Shown here one piece after another: positions 8,155 to 19,891 of a DNA stretch of 28,889 nucleotides. Origin of the DNA: Tulasnella sp. 424. Lineage: Eukaryota; Basidiomycota; Agaricomycetes; Cantharellales; Tulasnellaceae. The DNA lies in assembly GCA_019633425.1 (NCBI GenBank), contig WSUB01000298.1:3321-32209 (forward strand), read 5' to 3'. A program made the position numbers and the translations under genes. Under the pieces are notes generated by a model. It made no database searches and was not told the origin of the DNA. It was given only the letters and a program-made list of their open reading frames with translations. The number at the start of each line of letters is the position of its first letter. Position 1 is the stretch's first letter.

Positions 8155-11100
8155 TCAGAATGCTTGACCAGTTTGCAGTGCACGAGACCAGGGCGTCGGA
8201 GCCGGTAAAGCAAGATTCGCCCGTGCTCGAGGATCAGCGCCGACAACTTTGACCAAAGTCTGCTTGACGTATGCCGAGAGGTTCGGGATGAACTCCACTG
8301 GGTCATAACGTTTCGGCTGTGAGGCGGCCAACTTGGAGAAGGAGGCCTGATATCCTGCTGTAGCTTCTTCGTAATCAATTGCGGTCAAGATTGCCTCGGG
8401 GTCGTCGGCTTGGTCTTGGGACAGTGCGTCAGCTTTGCTAACCAGTTGTTCGAGTGCAATGAAAGCAGGTTGCCTACATTCATTTTCTCAGTGCGAGCTT
8501 CGAACAAAGAGTGGGAAAATGACAAACCATAATGGGCCGTTTGAGAGCATCAACTCGCTTTCGGTAAGTAATCGGGTCAAGCCGACAGCCACCGGTTTTC
8601 GATCTAATGGTCTCATCTTCGGAACTTCGGGCAGAACGACGTTTCCAAACAGTCCATTCCAAATGCTGATGCCATGAAATAAGACAAAGCTCTCAACGGA
8701 TGAAGGGAAACGCAAAGATAATAGGAGGCCACTCACCCAGTCTGAATCCTCTCTACAGCTCCAACAACCGTATTGGGACCTAGTCCGTCAATCGGCAAAG
8801 CCATAGCGTAGAAGAACCAGTAAGCCAGCGAGTAGGTGAACTTGTCCGTCTTGTTTGTCTGAAGCCTCGTGAACACCGAGTTCAAGATAGCTGGGAAGTA
8901 GACGTCCCTGAGCAATTGCGGAGGGATTGTCCGCACGATCGTTTGGAGCAGCTCGAACCCATATTGATCATTGAGCTTAGACGGGATGAGTCGAGATTGG
9001 ACGATGGCAACGACGGTCTTGACTTGTCCTTCGGCTTCCATTCGTGCTGCGTCCTTGGCCAGGAAGGCGTTGACCAGTCTCACCAACGCCGGGACGTTAC
9101 CCCGCTGGGCCCAAACGGCAGGTGTCAGGAGAACACCCAAAAGAGAGCGATATGCGTCGGGCAGGGTAGCGGTATGGCTTTCGAGCATTTGAGCAAGAAT
9201 TTGGAAGACATAAGGAATAAATTCTGATCCAAGGAGGCGCCATTAGGTCCCAAAATAACCACATTAACTAGCGCAAGTACTCACCTGCGATATCTTGCTG
9301 AAGAATGATAGTAATTGGACCGAAGAGAACTGCCTCGAACTGCATTATTGATGACGCGTCGGCCAGGGAAACATATCTAACGTTGCGCATCAGCGGCCTG
9401 CCAGCTTTATGGTTCAGAATGTCGACTCACCGCATCAAAGCAGATATACTCTCAAACGTGTACTGGTTGAACTGAGGATTGCTGGGATTCTTGCTAATAA
9501 TACCCAAAATTTCAACCAGCTTGGATAGCGTGTTCGGGTAGGTGGGTGCCAAAGATCCCTTGGCGGTGATGATTACCCTCATTGCGCCTATACACAGTGA
9601 GTTAAGTACGGCGAGCGATGCCGGAGAGAATGAAGTCCCTACACTTCATCAAATACTCGTTCTCTGCCACCTTTTCGGGAGTGCCACCACCGAGGATTCG
9701 CGCGAACAGGGCACTTAATATGGTATCCGTCAAAGCTTGAATATCGGTATAGTTGAACCTATAAAATACTGGCAGTCAGAACCTTTTCCCCATAGCTCTT
9801 CAGAGGCTGAGCGTACATTGGATCTCTCCCAGATTTCATGAACAGTATCCTCTCAATAGTGATTGCTGCGTACGTGTAGCAGACATAGTTTGACGAGCCA
9901 AGATGTCGGACAAGCAAGGGAAGGACAGACGCGAGTTGCTCTTTGGTCAACTAAACAGGAGCAAAGTTAAGCAGAGCCATCCCATTGCCGAGTCGGGAAT
10001 CACATACTTGATAACGGAAAGTATAAATGAATCGGATTGCGTCGACTTGCAAAATCGGGTGGACAGCGGGACCGTCGACGTTAAGATCCTGGGCTACATT
10101 TTCTGAGAAGAACTTGACAATATCGACTAAGACATTCGTTGCGGTCACGCCATGCTATCAGGATAGTTGTCATGAATCAACTGAGCCGATGGAAAAATTT
10201 TACTCGGGCTTACATGACTTGTGGAAGCCTGGGAGGCAATGGCAGTGAGGAGGTAAATCGCAGTATCCTTTGACTTCCAGTTCTCCGACGGGTTCGATGC
10301 ATATTCCTAATCATGCAAGACGGTATGAGAGATAATGAATAATGATAAAGAAAGGAGCCTTACTTGTAAGGCGGCACCAATGTATTGTTCGATAAGACGC
10401 GTCACGGGTGCATCCAACCCGATGCTGACCAAAGCGCGGATGAGTTCAGAGGCTGCATGCCGCCGAGACCCGCCTCCCTCGGTCGAGAGCGACAGGTCCC
10501 GTCGAATATACTCCAAAGGATCGTCTTCGAACTGCTCGACTTCGTGCTCTGAATGCCGGTGCCGGTGCCGGTGGATGTGTGTCAGAGAGTGATGACATCA
10601 GCGCGAGATAGACGAATGACGTGGACGAACCTCGTAAAGGCATGCTCGGTACAAAGATACGCTGAGCCAAGCCTTGTAGAGTGCCCTCATCCGCAAACAG
10701 CTCCTTGTGGATACCCATTTTGGCGGTAATGCTCAAGAACTTGATGGCTTGCGCGACCATCGCGTCCTCCCGTACAGCGAGAGTGCTACTGCCGATGAGT
10801 TCCCAAACAGCACGGACGAATGCAGGGACACGACTGGAAAAGAGTTCGTTGTACTTCATCTCGAAGAGTTCGCAAATCTCAAGAATGGTGGTTTTGATAT
10901 TCATCGGTTCGGTAGGCGTCGGCTCCTCTTCCTGCGAAAAGCATGCTGTTGTAAGATCGCTGAGTGCAAATGGCCATTTATGGAGGAATGGTACTTACAT
11001 CGCCTCGGAGGGCTGGTGAGTCCCATTTCAAGAACTTGATGAAGTACCCTTCGTCCCCATTGTCAGCACCAAAGAACTGGGCGACGGAGTCTTCGAATTT

Positions 11101-11897
11101 TGGCGGGATGTCTTGGAATGTCAGGTCGAGGTAGATTTGCATAAGAAGTGACTGAGCTTGTGCGACGACATTCAGGTTGGGGACGTTCTGTCCTGACAAC
11201 AAGGTCGTCGCTGTGGCGTCGAAGACGGCGAAGAAGGGGTCTTGGAAGTTCGCCACAGTGTAGTTGATGGATTCAAACAATGCGTCTGACCGGGTCTGGG
11301 ACCTCCACGGAGCGAATATCGAATGCGCGGTTTCGAGGATGCAAACATTGACGGCGTAATCCGCGGAAGACAAGTGAGATACTAGTTGCTAGAGGGTGTA
11401 AAGCTGGCCGTCAGTCGCGCTCGTTGACGTCAAAGAGACGCGTGCCTTACGGTGAGCAATCCCGGCCACAATGTCGGAAAGTCAACCGCAGCGACAAGGC
11501 CAACAGCATCTGCTATTTGAGTACGGAGCAACTTGCTCTGACTTGATAAAGCCACCATAGCGGGGACAAGCTCCTGCTTTAAGGTGATCTTTTCATTCTG
11601 GTCGATCGGCGTCTCCTCGTTTGCCTGCGCCCAAGATCAAGTCAGTTACCTCTCGCGAGAATGAAAGAAACCATGGAATCGAACGCGTACCTCAGCATCC
11701 CATCTTCGCTTAATGACGTTCTTGAAGTACACAGCCGCAGCTTGACGTGCTTGAATCTGCTGAGACTGATCAAGGACAAGCTGCAGGAGAGATGTCAGGA
11801 ATTGAGGTTGAGTAGTTGAAAGCGTTGAAAGGGTCGTCTCTGCTTGAGATCGAGTAGACGGCGACAAGGACGCGAGAAGAATCTCTGGTAGACTCAT
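8155..11897 (-). CDS. CSE1: CSE1 / exportin-2, importin-alpha re-exporter (14 exons, 979 aa)
   Basis: CSE1 (CAS) is a karyopherin-beta family HEAT-repeat protein that carries importin-alpha back from nucleus to cytoplasm with Ran-GTP. Exons in transcript order: 11691-11897, 11451-11624, 10999-11388, 10631-10931, 10364-10548, 10214-10306, 10008-10154, 9817-9950, 9643-9758, 9431-9587, 9285-9376, 8737-9223, 8528-8665, 8155-8473. These total 980 codons, the usual family length. Diagnostic stretches are RQAAAVYFKNVIKRRW near residue 50-65 (importin-beta N-terminal region), FEDDPLEYIRRDL near 365, HPILQVDAIRFIYTFR near 490, SSNYVCYTYAAITIERIL near 525 and NEYLMKCAMRVI near 590. The start ATG at 11897 gives the expected N-terminus. 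All introns are 54-82 nt. Intron 4 contains a short GGTGCC tandem repeat. Pieces of its 3' end are found as relics in the neighbouring array. Confidence 0.95.
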
Positions 11898-12127
11898 TTG
11901 GGGTCGTAATGGTCGTAGTGAAGATCGTTGGCGAAAGTGCGATCAATAGTCAAGAATGCAAGCAAAGGGCAGCGCCAACGGAGGTAACGGACTTTTGGTT
12001 TGGCCTGGGACGACGCGTCGCCCCTGCCTCCGACTACATCTCACCATACGCGCGGCCATAGACTCGTAGCAAGCCTGAGCTCAAGAGATCCCCATTTCTC
12101 AATCGCTCGAAATACTTACTCTGCCGA
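11898..12127. promoter_or_regulatory. Divergent CSE1 / PRE1 promoter region
   Basis: Only 230 bp separate the start codons of CSE1 (minus) and PRE1 (plus), so both promoters must share this interval. A perfect 10-bp palindrome, CGACGCGTCG, lies at 12011-12020 and contains ACGCGT, the sequence of the MluI cell-cycle box bound by MBF-type factors in yeasts. No TATA box is evident. Binding is inferred only from the motif. Confidence 0.5.
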
Positions 12128-12916
12128 ATGGAGTGCTCGTTCGCTATCACTGGCAAGGACTATGTCCTAGTCGCATCCGACACTAATGCCGCACGCTCGA
12201 TCATAAAAATGAAGAGTGACGAAGATAAGACAAAGATATTGAGCCCACATCTTGTCATGACCTATTCTGGAGAACCAGGTGCGTTAGTTTCATTGCGGCG
12301 CGTCAGGCCCGGGTGCAATACGCTGACCCTTCGGGCATTGCGCCCCTCCCCCCAGGCGACACGGTGCAATTTGCTGAATATGTCGAGCGAAATATCCGAT
12401 TGCAGCACATCAGGTTCGTCAACGACTTGTATCAACTTCCAACGCCCATCGTAATTTCGACTGACGGGTATATTCCACAGAAATATTCATGAGCTTCGCC
12501 CCTCGTCATCTGCTGCGTGGATTCGTCGCTCGCTAGCGGACTCACTCAGGTCCCGTCACCCATACTCAGTGAACTTGCTTCTCGGTGGATATGACGTCGC
12601 AACGGATACGCCTAAGCTCTACTGGATCGATTATCTCGGCACCCTGGCCGAGGTGCCCTTCGCTGCTCATGGATACGGGTCCTACTTCGCGCTGAGCTTG
12701 CTCGACCGGTGAGGATGCACAGTTGCCTGGCTGTCATGTCAATCAATAACATACTCTTGACAACGCAGATATCATAATCCCGAAGCATCATTAGAAGAAG
12801 GCGTAGAAACTTTGAAGCGTTGTATCACCGAAGTTCAGACAAGGCTGGTCGTCAACCTCGAGAAATTCAAAGTGAGGGTGGTGGACAAGGACGGCGTTCG
12901 TGAAATTGAGCTATGA
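12128..12916 (+). CDS. PRE1: 20S proteasome subunit beta-4 (PRE1 / PSMB2 type; 4 exons, 194 aa)
   Basis: This is a structural beta subunit of the 20S proteasome core. Exons are 12128-12278, 12356-12413, 12481-12708 and 12769-12916; phases agree and give 195 codons, typical for the family. The protein starts [19 protein letters not shown]. It has no propeptide and no catalytic Thr1, which is normal for the inactive beta-4 subunit. Other family marks are [10 protein letters not shown] and [20 protein letters not shown], then [17 protein letters not shown]. The C-terminus is [10 protein letters not shown]. It is divergent from CSE1 with a short common promoter interval. Confidence 0.95.
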
Positions 12917-13245
12917 GACCTACTTTGCTGTATTACTACCTAAAGTCTATAAAGCCTCATTCTTTAAGCGGCTTGTCTTGATGTGCGGATACTTTAGACG
13001 AATGCTGTACAGATCGCAGACACCCGCCAAAGGAACCAAGTGCGACAAACCACGACAAACCATCCGTGCCAGCGTTCTGACTGTCTCTCTCTCCCCACGT
13101 TACTATCGAATATTGCCGGAAATTGCATATATGCTATAAACGCCGTGGGTATCTCTGAGTTTTTCGCTTGGAATATTTGGAATTACTGACTCATGACCCC
13201 AAAGAAATATCGCGAAATTCTCAGGCAACCCGCGGACCGAACACC
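12917..13245. other. Intergenic: PRE1 3' end and RCY1 promoter
   Basis: This 329-bp stretch between two plus-strand genes is AT-richer than the coding sequence on either side. No other gene was seen. An out-of-frame ATG at about 13193 lies upstream of the RCY1 start and opens a short unrelated frame. Confidence 0.5.
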
Positions 13246-16200
13246 ATGGACAAATGGGCAACGTTAGAGCCCGTTCGTCTGCATTCTACCGGAGGGTCAC
13301 CGACTGGAGCATCATCAGCGAAATCACCTTTGGCACCCTCCCGTTTGCTTGCTCGCACAAGTCTCCTCAGGCCAAAAATTCCGTCTATCCCCTACCTTGG
13401 GCCCCTGCCCATCGACATCCATATCCAGATAATATCCCACCTTCCGATCACTTCGGTCGCATCTTATGCCCGTGTATCTCGCGCTGCCGCCGCTCTGTGC
13501 CGAGATGAAAAGATATGGGAGAAACATTGGGTCTCGCTCGGGGTGGAAAAATACGGATTCGAAGGTGTCTTGGACCGACTAGACCGCGAAAGAGAGGAAC
13601 GGAACAAAGGCAACTTGGCTAAGTCGCCTGCCACCATTAATGTTGTGGAGCAAGATGTTATTGAAGATGACGATGACTTCGGCGCATTTGCGACTGCCAC
13701 GACTGTGCCCCGAGCATCCGCCAGCAACCCCTTCGACTTCGGCGGGTTCGTCGGAGTACCTCCGTTGGAGTCCACCGGAGCTCCAGGATCCTTAACACAA
13801 GTTACAGGAGCGCTAGATTCGTCCAAAAGTACTTTCCGAGAGCGATACCGGCGAGCTCACACGCTACTGAAGCCGCTCTTGCCTGCCCTCCTTTCGGCCC
13901 CACACGTCATCCTCACTGCCTTATTCCCTCAAAGAGTCGAAACAGACTCTGCTTCGGATACTCTTCGCTATCAATCACAAGTCCTTCACATGTTATCCCT
14001 TTTTCTATCCCCTGCTCTCCAACCGGTCCTCGCATGGCCATCACTCCTATCCGCTCTTCGGGCCGCAATCGACCGTTTCGATGCAAGCTTACTAACTGCA
14101 TTTGACGAGGCAGACCGAAAAGGAGATGAATCCATCATGAAGGATGCTGCCTGGGCTAGTTGGGAAGTGTTCCAAGGAAGTAGTGCCGGCGCTGCGTCTA
14201 CAGCCCGTTCCTTGTTCGGCGGCGGCGGAGGTTCGGAGTGGGAGATGGGTCGTACCTGGGCCGAGAAGAAAGAGATTTTTTATGAGGGTGATCGGTGGGA
14301 CCCCAAGGCGAATATAACGTAGGTTATGGGCTGCTCATCTTTTGTGAATTTTGGCATATTGAAATTTACTCCCGTCTGCCCTTGGGTCTAACTTAGAGAA
14401 AATGGAACACTTGATTTCCGCCCAATGGATGACTTCATGTCTCACATCCTAGATTCCATTCGGACGCACGGCTCCGCGGCGGTTCGGGTGTTCCCCCCCT
14501 CCTCAGGCGTGCTTCTAGCCTTTGCTGACAGGGTAACCGTGGACGTGGTAAGTGCCGATCTCTGATGATTAGGACCTGCCGGGTCGCTTATGCTTCTCGC
14601 GGACATCATATTATCCATTAGGTTGGGGAATACATCATTCCTCTCCTCTCCCAAGCTCGCGCGGTGTCGAATGAAGTATTCTTAAAAGCCACTGCTGCTA
14701 CATTTGCCCAAGCTTGGAGAATCGTTGATCTGTTGTTGGAGGTCGCTGCCCAGGGGGGTGGAGGCCCAAATGAGACGAGTGTTGAAAGCCCGAAACCCCA
14801 GGAAAAAAGTCAACCTTCTGATGGAAAGACAGCGGCCGCGTTCTTGTCTCGAAACCAGGCGGAAGACGTTGTGTGAGTAACTTTTCTCTCGTCAAATATG
14901 GGAGAATTAATTCCTCATTCTTCTCGAACTCGGTGTTTCAGTTTCCGGATGTTTGAACCTAATATGGACGAATATCTTGATGAGGAAATTGAAAGCGCAA
15001 AGCAAGCTTTTGAGACTATTTGCAAAGAGTGGGAACGACAGGTATGGACCCTCTTTCTAATGATCGACAGCTTATCCGAGCCTTTCCCTATAGTTGTCCG
15101 AGGCTACAGCTACTCCGGCAGACGCTCGCTTTCTCTCCTCGAGTAACCCCGCCCAGGTCAAACGCAATGTTCTCGCCTCATTTACTGACGTTTTGTTACT
15201 CCCCGTGACGATTGTACCGAGAGCGATGGGGGCCGTTGCTGAGGGTGCTCGTACTGGCGCTAGCGCTGCGGCTACTGGCATCAGTATGCTTAATCCACAG
15301 AGATGGGGTGGTGTTGGCGGATTAAGCTCTGGCGGTCGCGCCGCGCCCCAGCCTGGCTATGGCGTAGCTGGAGATGACTACTCCGGAGGGGCCTCCATCT
15401 TCGAACTGGGGGATGACGAAGACGACCCCGACGGCGGTACTAAGGACAAACGCTCATCGTTGCGATCGATAGACACAATTTCATCGTTGGGTATTATTGA
15501 TTTTCACGATGAAGCCTTTCCCCTGTCACTGATCTGGACGTTCACTAGCTCCACCAGCCTCAAAACGATCAACGCTTGCTTCCATCAACTCGACTTCCAC
15601 TTCAACCTCACGTACGAGTTCTCCGGCACCGTCGACATTTTCAAAAAGCACATCCACCAAGGCGTTCACTTTCGATCGACTCCAACTCCTTCTCTCCCTA
15701 GACATTGCTCTCGAGATAATGCATGCAGACCGTGAATCGTTAAAGAGAGCTGAGACCTTTCAAAGCTACCCAGGATCATATGGTCATCGAGTTCGGGAGA
15801 CCATAGAAGAGCTTTTTATTCTCATGCTCCAAGCGATGAGTGAGAGGCATATTCAGCCCGGTTTTGCAAGGTAGGCCGCTAGCTCAGTTTCTGGACTACC
15901 CATTTCTAACGATACGATCTGTTAGAGCAATCGAGCAAATGCAGACGTATAAGCCTTCAGAACACGAGGAAACGGCCAGCGTGGCACCTCTGATGCAGTT
16001 CTTTGAGCTCGTACACATTGCCGACACCATGCAATCGATGGTTCAGGTCTTCTTTGACAAAGAGATCGTTCGTGCCCCCATTCCTTCCTTAGTTCCCTGG
16101 TATTCCTAACAATACACGACACAGTCAAGGCATATCGACAAGACAGACTTCTTGAATGGCGTAGTGCGGGAGAAGAAGCGCTTCGAGAACAGTCTCGACG

Positions 16201-17009
16201 ACTCGGTTGCTGGGGGGCTCAATACGGGGACGGACCTATTGATGAAACAGGTAGGGACAACCCCAAGACTTTTGATTGAATGAAGATTGATATCCTCAAT
16301 GCGCGTAGGTCGAGCATATTATTTTGATCAAGACAGGCGCGAGGGAGTATTATCCCATGGAGGGCGCACCAATGGAGCTCAAGCCCACGACAGGGTGCAC
16401 CGAAGCGATCGCTTGCCTTCAGAGGCATTGCAAATTGCTGAAGGGAAGCACCAGCAAGGACGTCCTCGAAGTATTCTACCAGGAAGTTGGGATTCGACTC
16501 AACGCGTACGTCTCTCCTCGGTCGTTAGGCTAGCATACTTCGTCGCCTTTTATCCTGGACTGACGTGACGATGGCACTTTTTTACCCCCGCCGGATTCGG
16601 TTGGGCTTTGCTAGTATTATTCAGAAGCACTTGAAACGCCAGATCATTTCTCTCGAAGGCGGTTTCCAGGTCATTGCTGACCTGAACGCCTACCATGCAT
16701 TCATCTCTTCCCTCAAGGTCCCACAGATTACAGCGGACTTTGCTAATCTCAAAATGTTAGGTCATGTCTTCATCGTAGAAGACGCAAAGGACCTCGCTCA
16801 GATAGTACGAGACGTGACGCGATACGGAGGATCGTTCCGCCCAGAGGTAGGAAATCTGTAGCTCTACGAGATTATGTAGGATACTGAGCTTGAGGCTCTA
16901 GGACGTGTACGAATTCATTCAGCGGAGAAGCGACTGGAAGAAAATCGAGAAAACAGTGGATAAAACGATGTACAATCTGAGTTTCAAAGAAGACTGTATT
17001 ATTTGCTAA
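13246..17009 (+). CDS. RCY1: Recyclin-1: F-box plus Sec10-like trafficking protein with CaaX end (11 exons, 1011 aa)
   Basis: Recyclin acts in endosome-to-Golgi recycling and forms a non-SCF complex with Skp1 in yeast. Exons: 13246-14318, 14397-14547, 14622-14872, 14942-15041, 15157-15490, 15549-15870, 15926-16067, 16125-16250, 16309-16505, 16615-16846, 16902-17009; 1012 codons. The start ATG has a strong context (ACACCATGG). An F-box occupies about residues 45-95 (LPIDIHIQIISHLPITSV). Acidic/Phe motifs DDDFGAF and NPFDFGGF lie near residues 142-168. A Sec10-like region follows from about residue 360, with conserved HIDKTDFLNGVVREKKRFEN and IIQKHLKRQIISLEGGFQ. A Ser/Thr/Pro-rich linker lies near 640-675. 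The last residues are CIIC then stop, a CaaX-type box; yeast Rcy1 also ends in one. Intron 9 (16506-16614, 109 nt) was placed by family similarity. Confidence 0.92.
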
Positions 17010-17726
17010 AGAACCCCTTTTTCGATGCTTCTTATACCCTGGGTACCTCGGTAGGGGTCTTCATTTGTCTCCGGTGTACTGGATCGATATTAGAATGCAG
17101 AATCCACCGTGGATCTCGACCGACGCTTACCCCACCCAATTTTTCTCAGCTCTCCACCCAGCGGCAACGCTGCTTCTCTCGCCCGCCTCATTTCCAGCGA
17201 TCCTTCCTCGTGGCGTTTTTCCATTAAGATACGGGGCATACATGGATTTAAGAATATAGGAAATATCAGAAAATTCTCTAATTGGTCCCAATTAAGGATC
17301 ATGCCGACGCGATCCCTAGGGTCGGGCCGCACTAAGTACGGCAAGGGTAAGCGTCAATTTTACGCGCTTCCTGCACATCAAAACGTGTTATGCGGGGTAG
17401 ATAGAGTTGCTGCCCATATCGCAGGAACTTCGTCCTGATTATGCGCAAATCACAGACAAAGGATGTTATCAAGCGTCGGGCAGGCTTAATCCCGATCATA
17501 TATTCGGGGGACGCCGCGATAATCTTGGTAAAACAAGTCGAGTGGACCCGTGGTTTGCCTCCTCGCCGCTCCTTGTGGAATTCGGCTTCTACCACAGGCA
17601 GGGAACTCCCTGCGATCGTCGAATCCCTCTTCCTGCGGGAAGCTTCAGCGTCAATATTCCCCCATAGAGGCCTGCCATGACCTACCACGACGTCAGAAAT
17701 CTTTGGCAGCCAGTCGGCCTGAATAC
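17010..17726. other. Intergenic, no recognisable gene
   Basis: The 0.7 kb after RCY1 carries several overlapping open frames on both strands (for example plus 17301-17438 and minus 17332-17688), none resembling a known family or joining into a convincing spliced model. It may hold the 3' ends of RCY1 and of the minus-strand gene to the right. Confidence 0.4.
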
Positions 17727-18656
17727 CTACAGCGTTGGGCGGATGACGCTGAGAGGTATGGTTGATTGGCCAAGGAACAGCTGACTATTCGAGAAACTAG
17801 GTTCTAGGAGGATGCACCGGCCTTGGTCCGAGGGGAGGGATCCAATATTGCCCGTGTGGATATTCACCCTTTTCTTGTGCACTGATACCCAAGCTCGCTG
17901 CCGCTCCACTGCCCCAAAGAAGGTGTAGTTGGCTGGAACGGTTATCCGACGCTGCAAGATGGGTAAATCCGGAGTAAACTGTTTCTCCTGTGACGCAGAA
18001 AGTGCTCCAGACAACAGCCATGCTGTACCTCCTCCCAGAAAGCTGAAAACTATATTCACCGCCGAACGGGCGGTAACGGCAAGTTCAAAAGTGAGACGAA
18101 ATTGCTCGAGACTGGTGAGACCGGTCAACTCCATGGGAATGCAATAAGATGGCTAGCCCAGACAGATCAAGCGAAATGAACTGGAGGCCTACGAGCCATT
18201 GACGTTGTTCGGGAAGAAAATCTCACGTAGAGTGCGGCGACCTCGTCTCTCGCAGGCCGTACACTCTTCTCGATAAGTACAAAGAACCGACGGGCCATGG
18301 TTACCGCAAGGAGCCATGCTACGAGATAGCGAGCTAATTGCTTATCCGGTTCGGAGATCACTCGACCACTTAAACCCCAAGAAATCACCCAAGACCGGAG
18401 CGCTTCGGAGATTGGCGTCATAGCCGATCGGTATGGTACATTTTCACGTTCTTCGGCGATCGTCATCTGTACGTTAAAGAGTCTTCGCTAAGAAAGCAAT
18501 TCGTTGAAGGACCCTAAGCCACAAATACTGTCTCCAGACTTGAATCTGGAGGTGAGAGCGGGGCATACAGGTTAGGCCTCGATCATGTACCCATTGTGGG
18601 GCCTCCATCTCGTCAGGCGGCACCGAGAATGGAGTAGTCTGGATTGGGGAGTACAT
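17727..18656 (-). CDS. Hypothetical membrane protein (4 exons, about 254 aa)
   Basis: The family was not recognised. The model is 18591-18656, 18513-18545, 18227-18466 and 17727-18152 on the minus strand, giving 255 codons. Introns are 45, 46 and 74 nt with GT-AG ends; the first has a perfect CCTAACC branch site, and all phases are zero. The ATG at 18656 is the first in frame and follows a pyrimidine-rich leader. Two hydrophobic stretches look membrane-embedded: ARYLVAWLLAVTMARRFFVL (about residues 77-96) and VNIVFSFLGGGTAWLLSGAL (about 139-158). A YRSAMTPISEALRSWV segment precedes the first. The last 45 residues are less protein-like and could hide a further intron. The coding call rests on frame continuity across three introns. 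Confidence 0.45.
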
Positions 18657-19891
18657 ATTTGAACTCAGGGTGAGCTGAGCACGTTTAGGAGTGTCGAGAT
18701 TGCAGTGCGAGTTAGAATCACTCAAAAAGAAAAAAAAATCAAAATTATTGACCCCACTGAAAGGAAACTTCCTGGGACTGGAGCATGCCGGAACAAGGGA
18801 AGGGCGGGAATCTTGCTAAACCGATTTGGGCAGTCGATTATTCAGAGAAACGTGGTCGAGGCGAAGCGGAAAACATTTAGACCAAGTGGCCGAGGTTGGT
18901 GTGAACGTCCAAGGAAGCCAGGATAAGGTCTGGCCAGTGGAGTGCTTCCAGATATGATATGACAGGTTGCAAGGGTTTCTGGAACAACCGGTCATATCAA
19001 GCCAGATATGTGGGGGGCTACTGAGACCGACGTTGACAGGTTCTAAGATTGCCGAAAAGAGCCAGTGCGCGGCGGCGGGCGGCGGGAATTCCATATTTGA
19101 GAGGCCGCACCCAGTAGAGAATAAAGGCAGAAGCACGTGGCGGGATATGGTTGCTGCCACGCTACCCGTTGGCTGTCGCGTCGGCCTGGTTGTTGCGGGA
19201 CCTGGCGCGTTGCTGCCCGACGTTGCGAAGGAGGCGGCAGAATCGTGGGACCGGCACGGCCGGGTCGCTATGCTCCACGACCAATGACTGGCTAGTGTTT
19301 AGCGAGTAATGATTGCAGGTGCCATTAAGAGTCGGAGGAAGAATGCCCACCGCGGTCGCTTGCTGAGTGTTGAGACATGCGTGGGGAGCGCTATGGAAGG
19401 CGGTCGTCGGTCTCCAGAAAGAAAGAGAAAATACAAAAAAAAATATTTGCGGAAAATCGGATGATGCTTGATCCATCCCTGCATTTTGTACCGTAGATAA
19501 AGCGTTTGTAATTCAGAAATTGGCCCATTGTTAGGCCGTGAAAGGTGGTAGCGGATCAGTGGCCCGGACTCACTCGGGGTCTCGGAGTTGTCCGCCCCCA
19601 TCAGCCGGAAGCACGTGACGACTAATTTAGCAGGAACTTTTTGTGAAAAAACGACTTCTTAGATCTAAATTTTGTATTGGTTCCCGGCCCTTTGCCACGA
19701 ATTATTCTTGCACGGCTACCCTGGACGATCTATTTCCTTGCATTCCGGGCGGTCCGCCGTGTAATGTCTGGCTCATCTACCCCGTCCCCTTCTCCCCCGT
19801 TCTTCTCTTCCACCACCACCATCCACTCCAACTAGCCCAATCTCCCCTCCATTATTTGAGCCTCATTATTGAGCCATAAATCACTGAGGAT
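18657..19891. other. 1.2-kb intergenic stretch with A-rich tracts
   Basis: No convincing gene on either strand. A-rich runs lie near 18725-18745 and 19430-19445. The longest open frame (18967-19287, plus) shows no family features. The last 200 bp before 19892 are C/T-rich on the plus strand, which suits a promoter or 5' leader of the methyltransferase gene. Confidence 0.5.
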
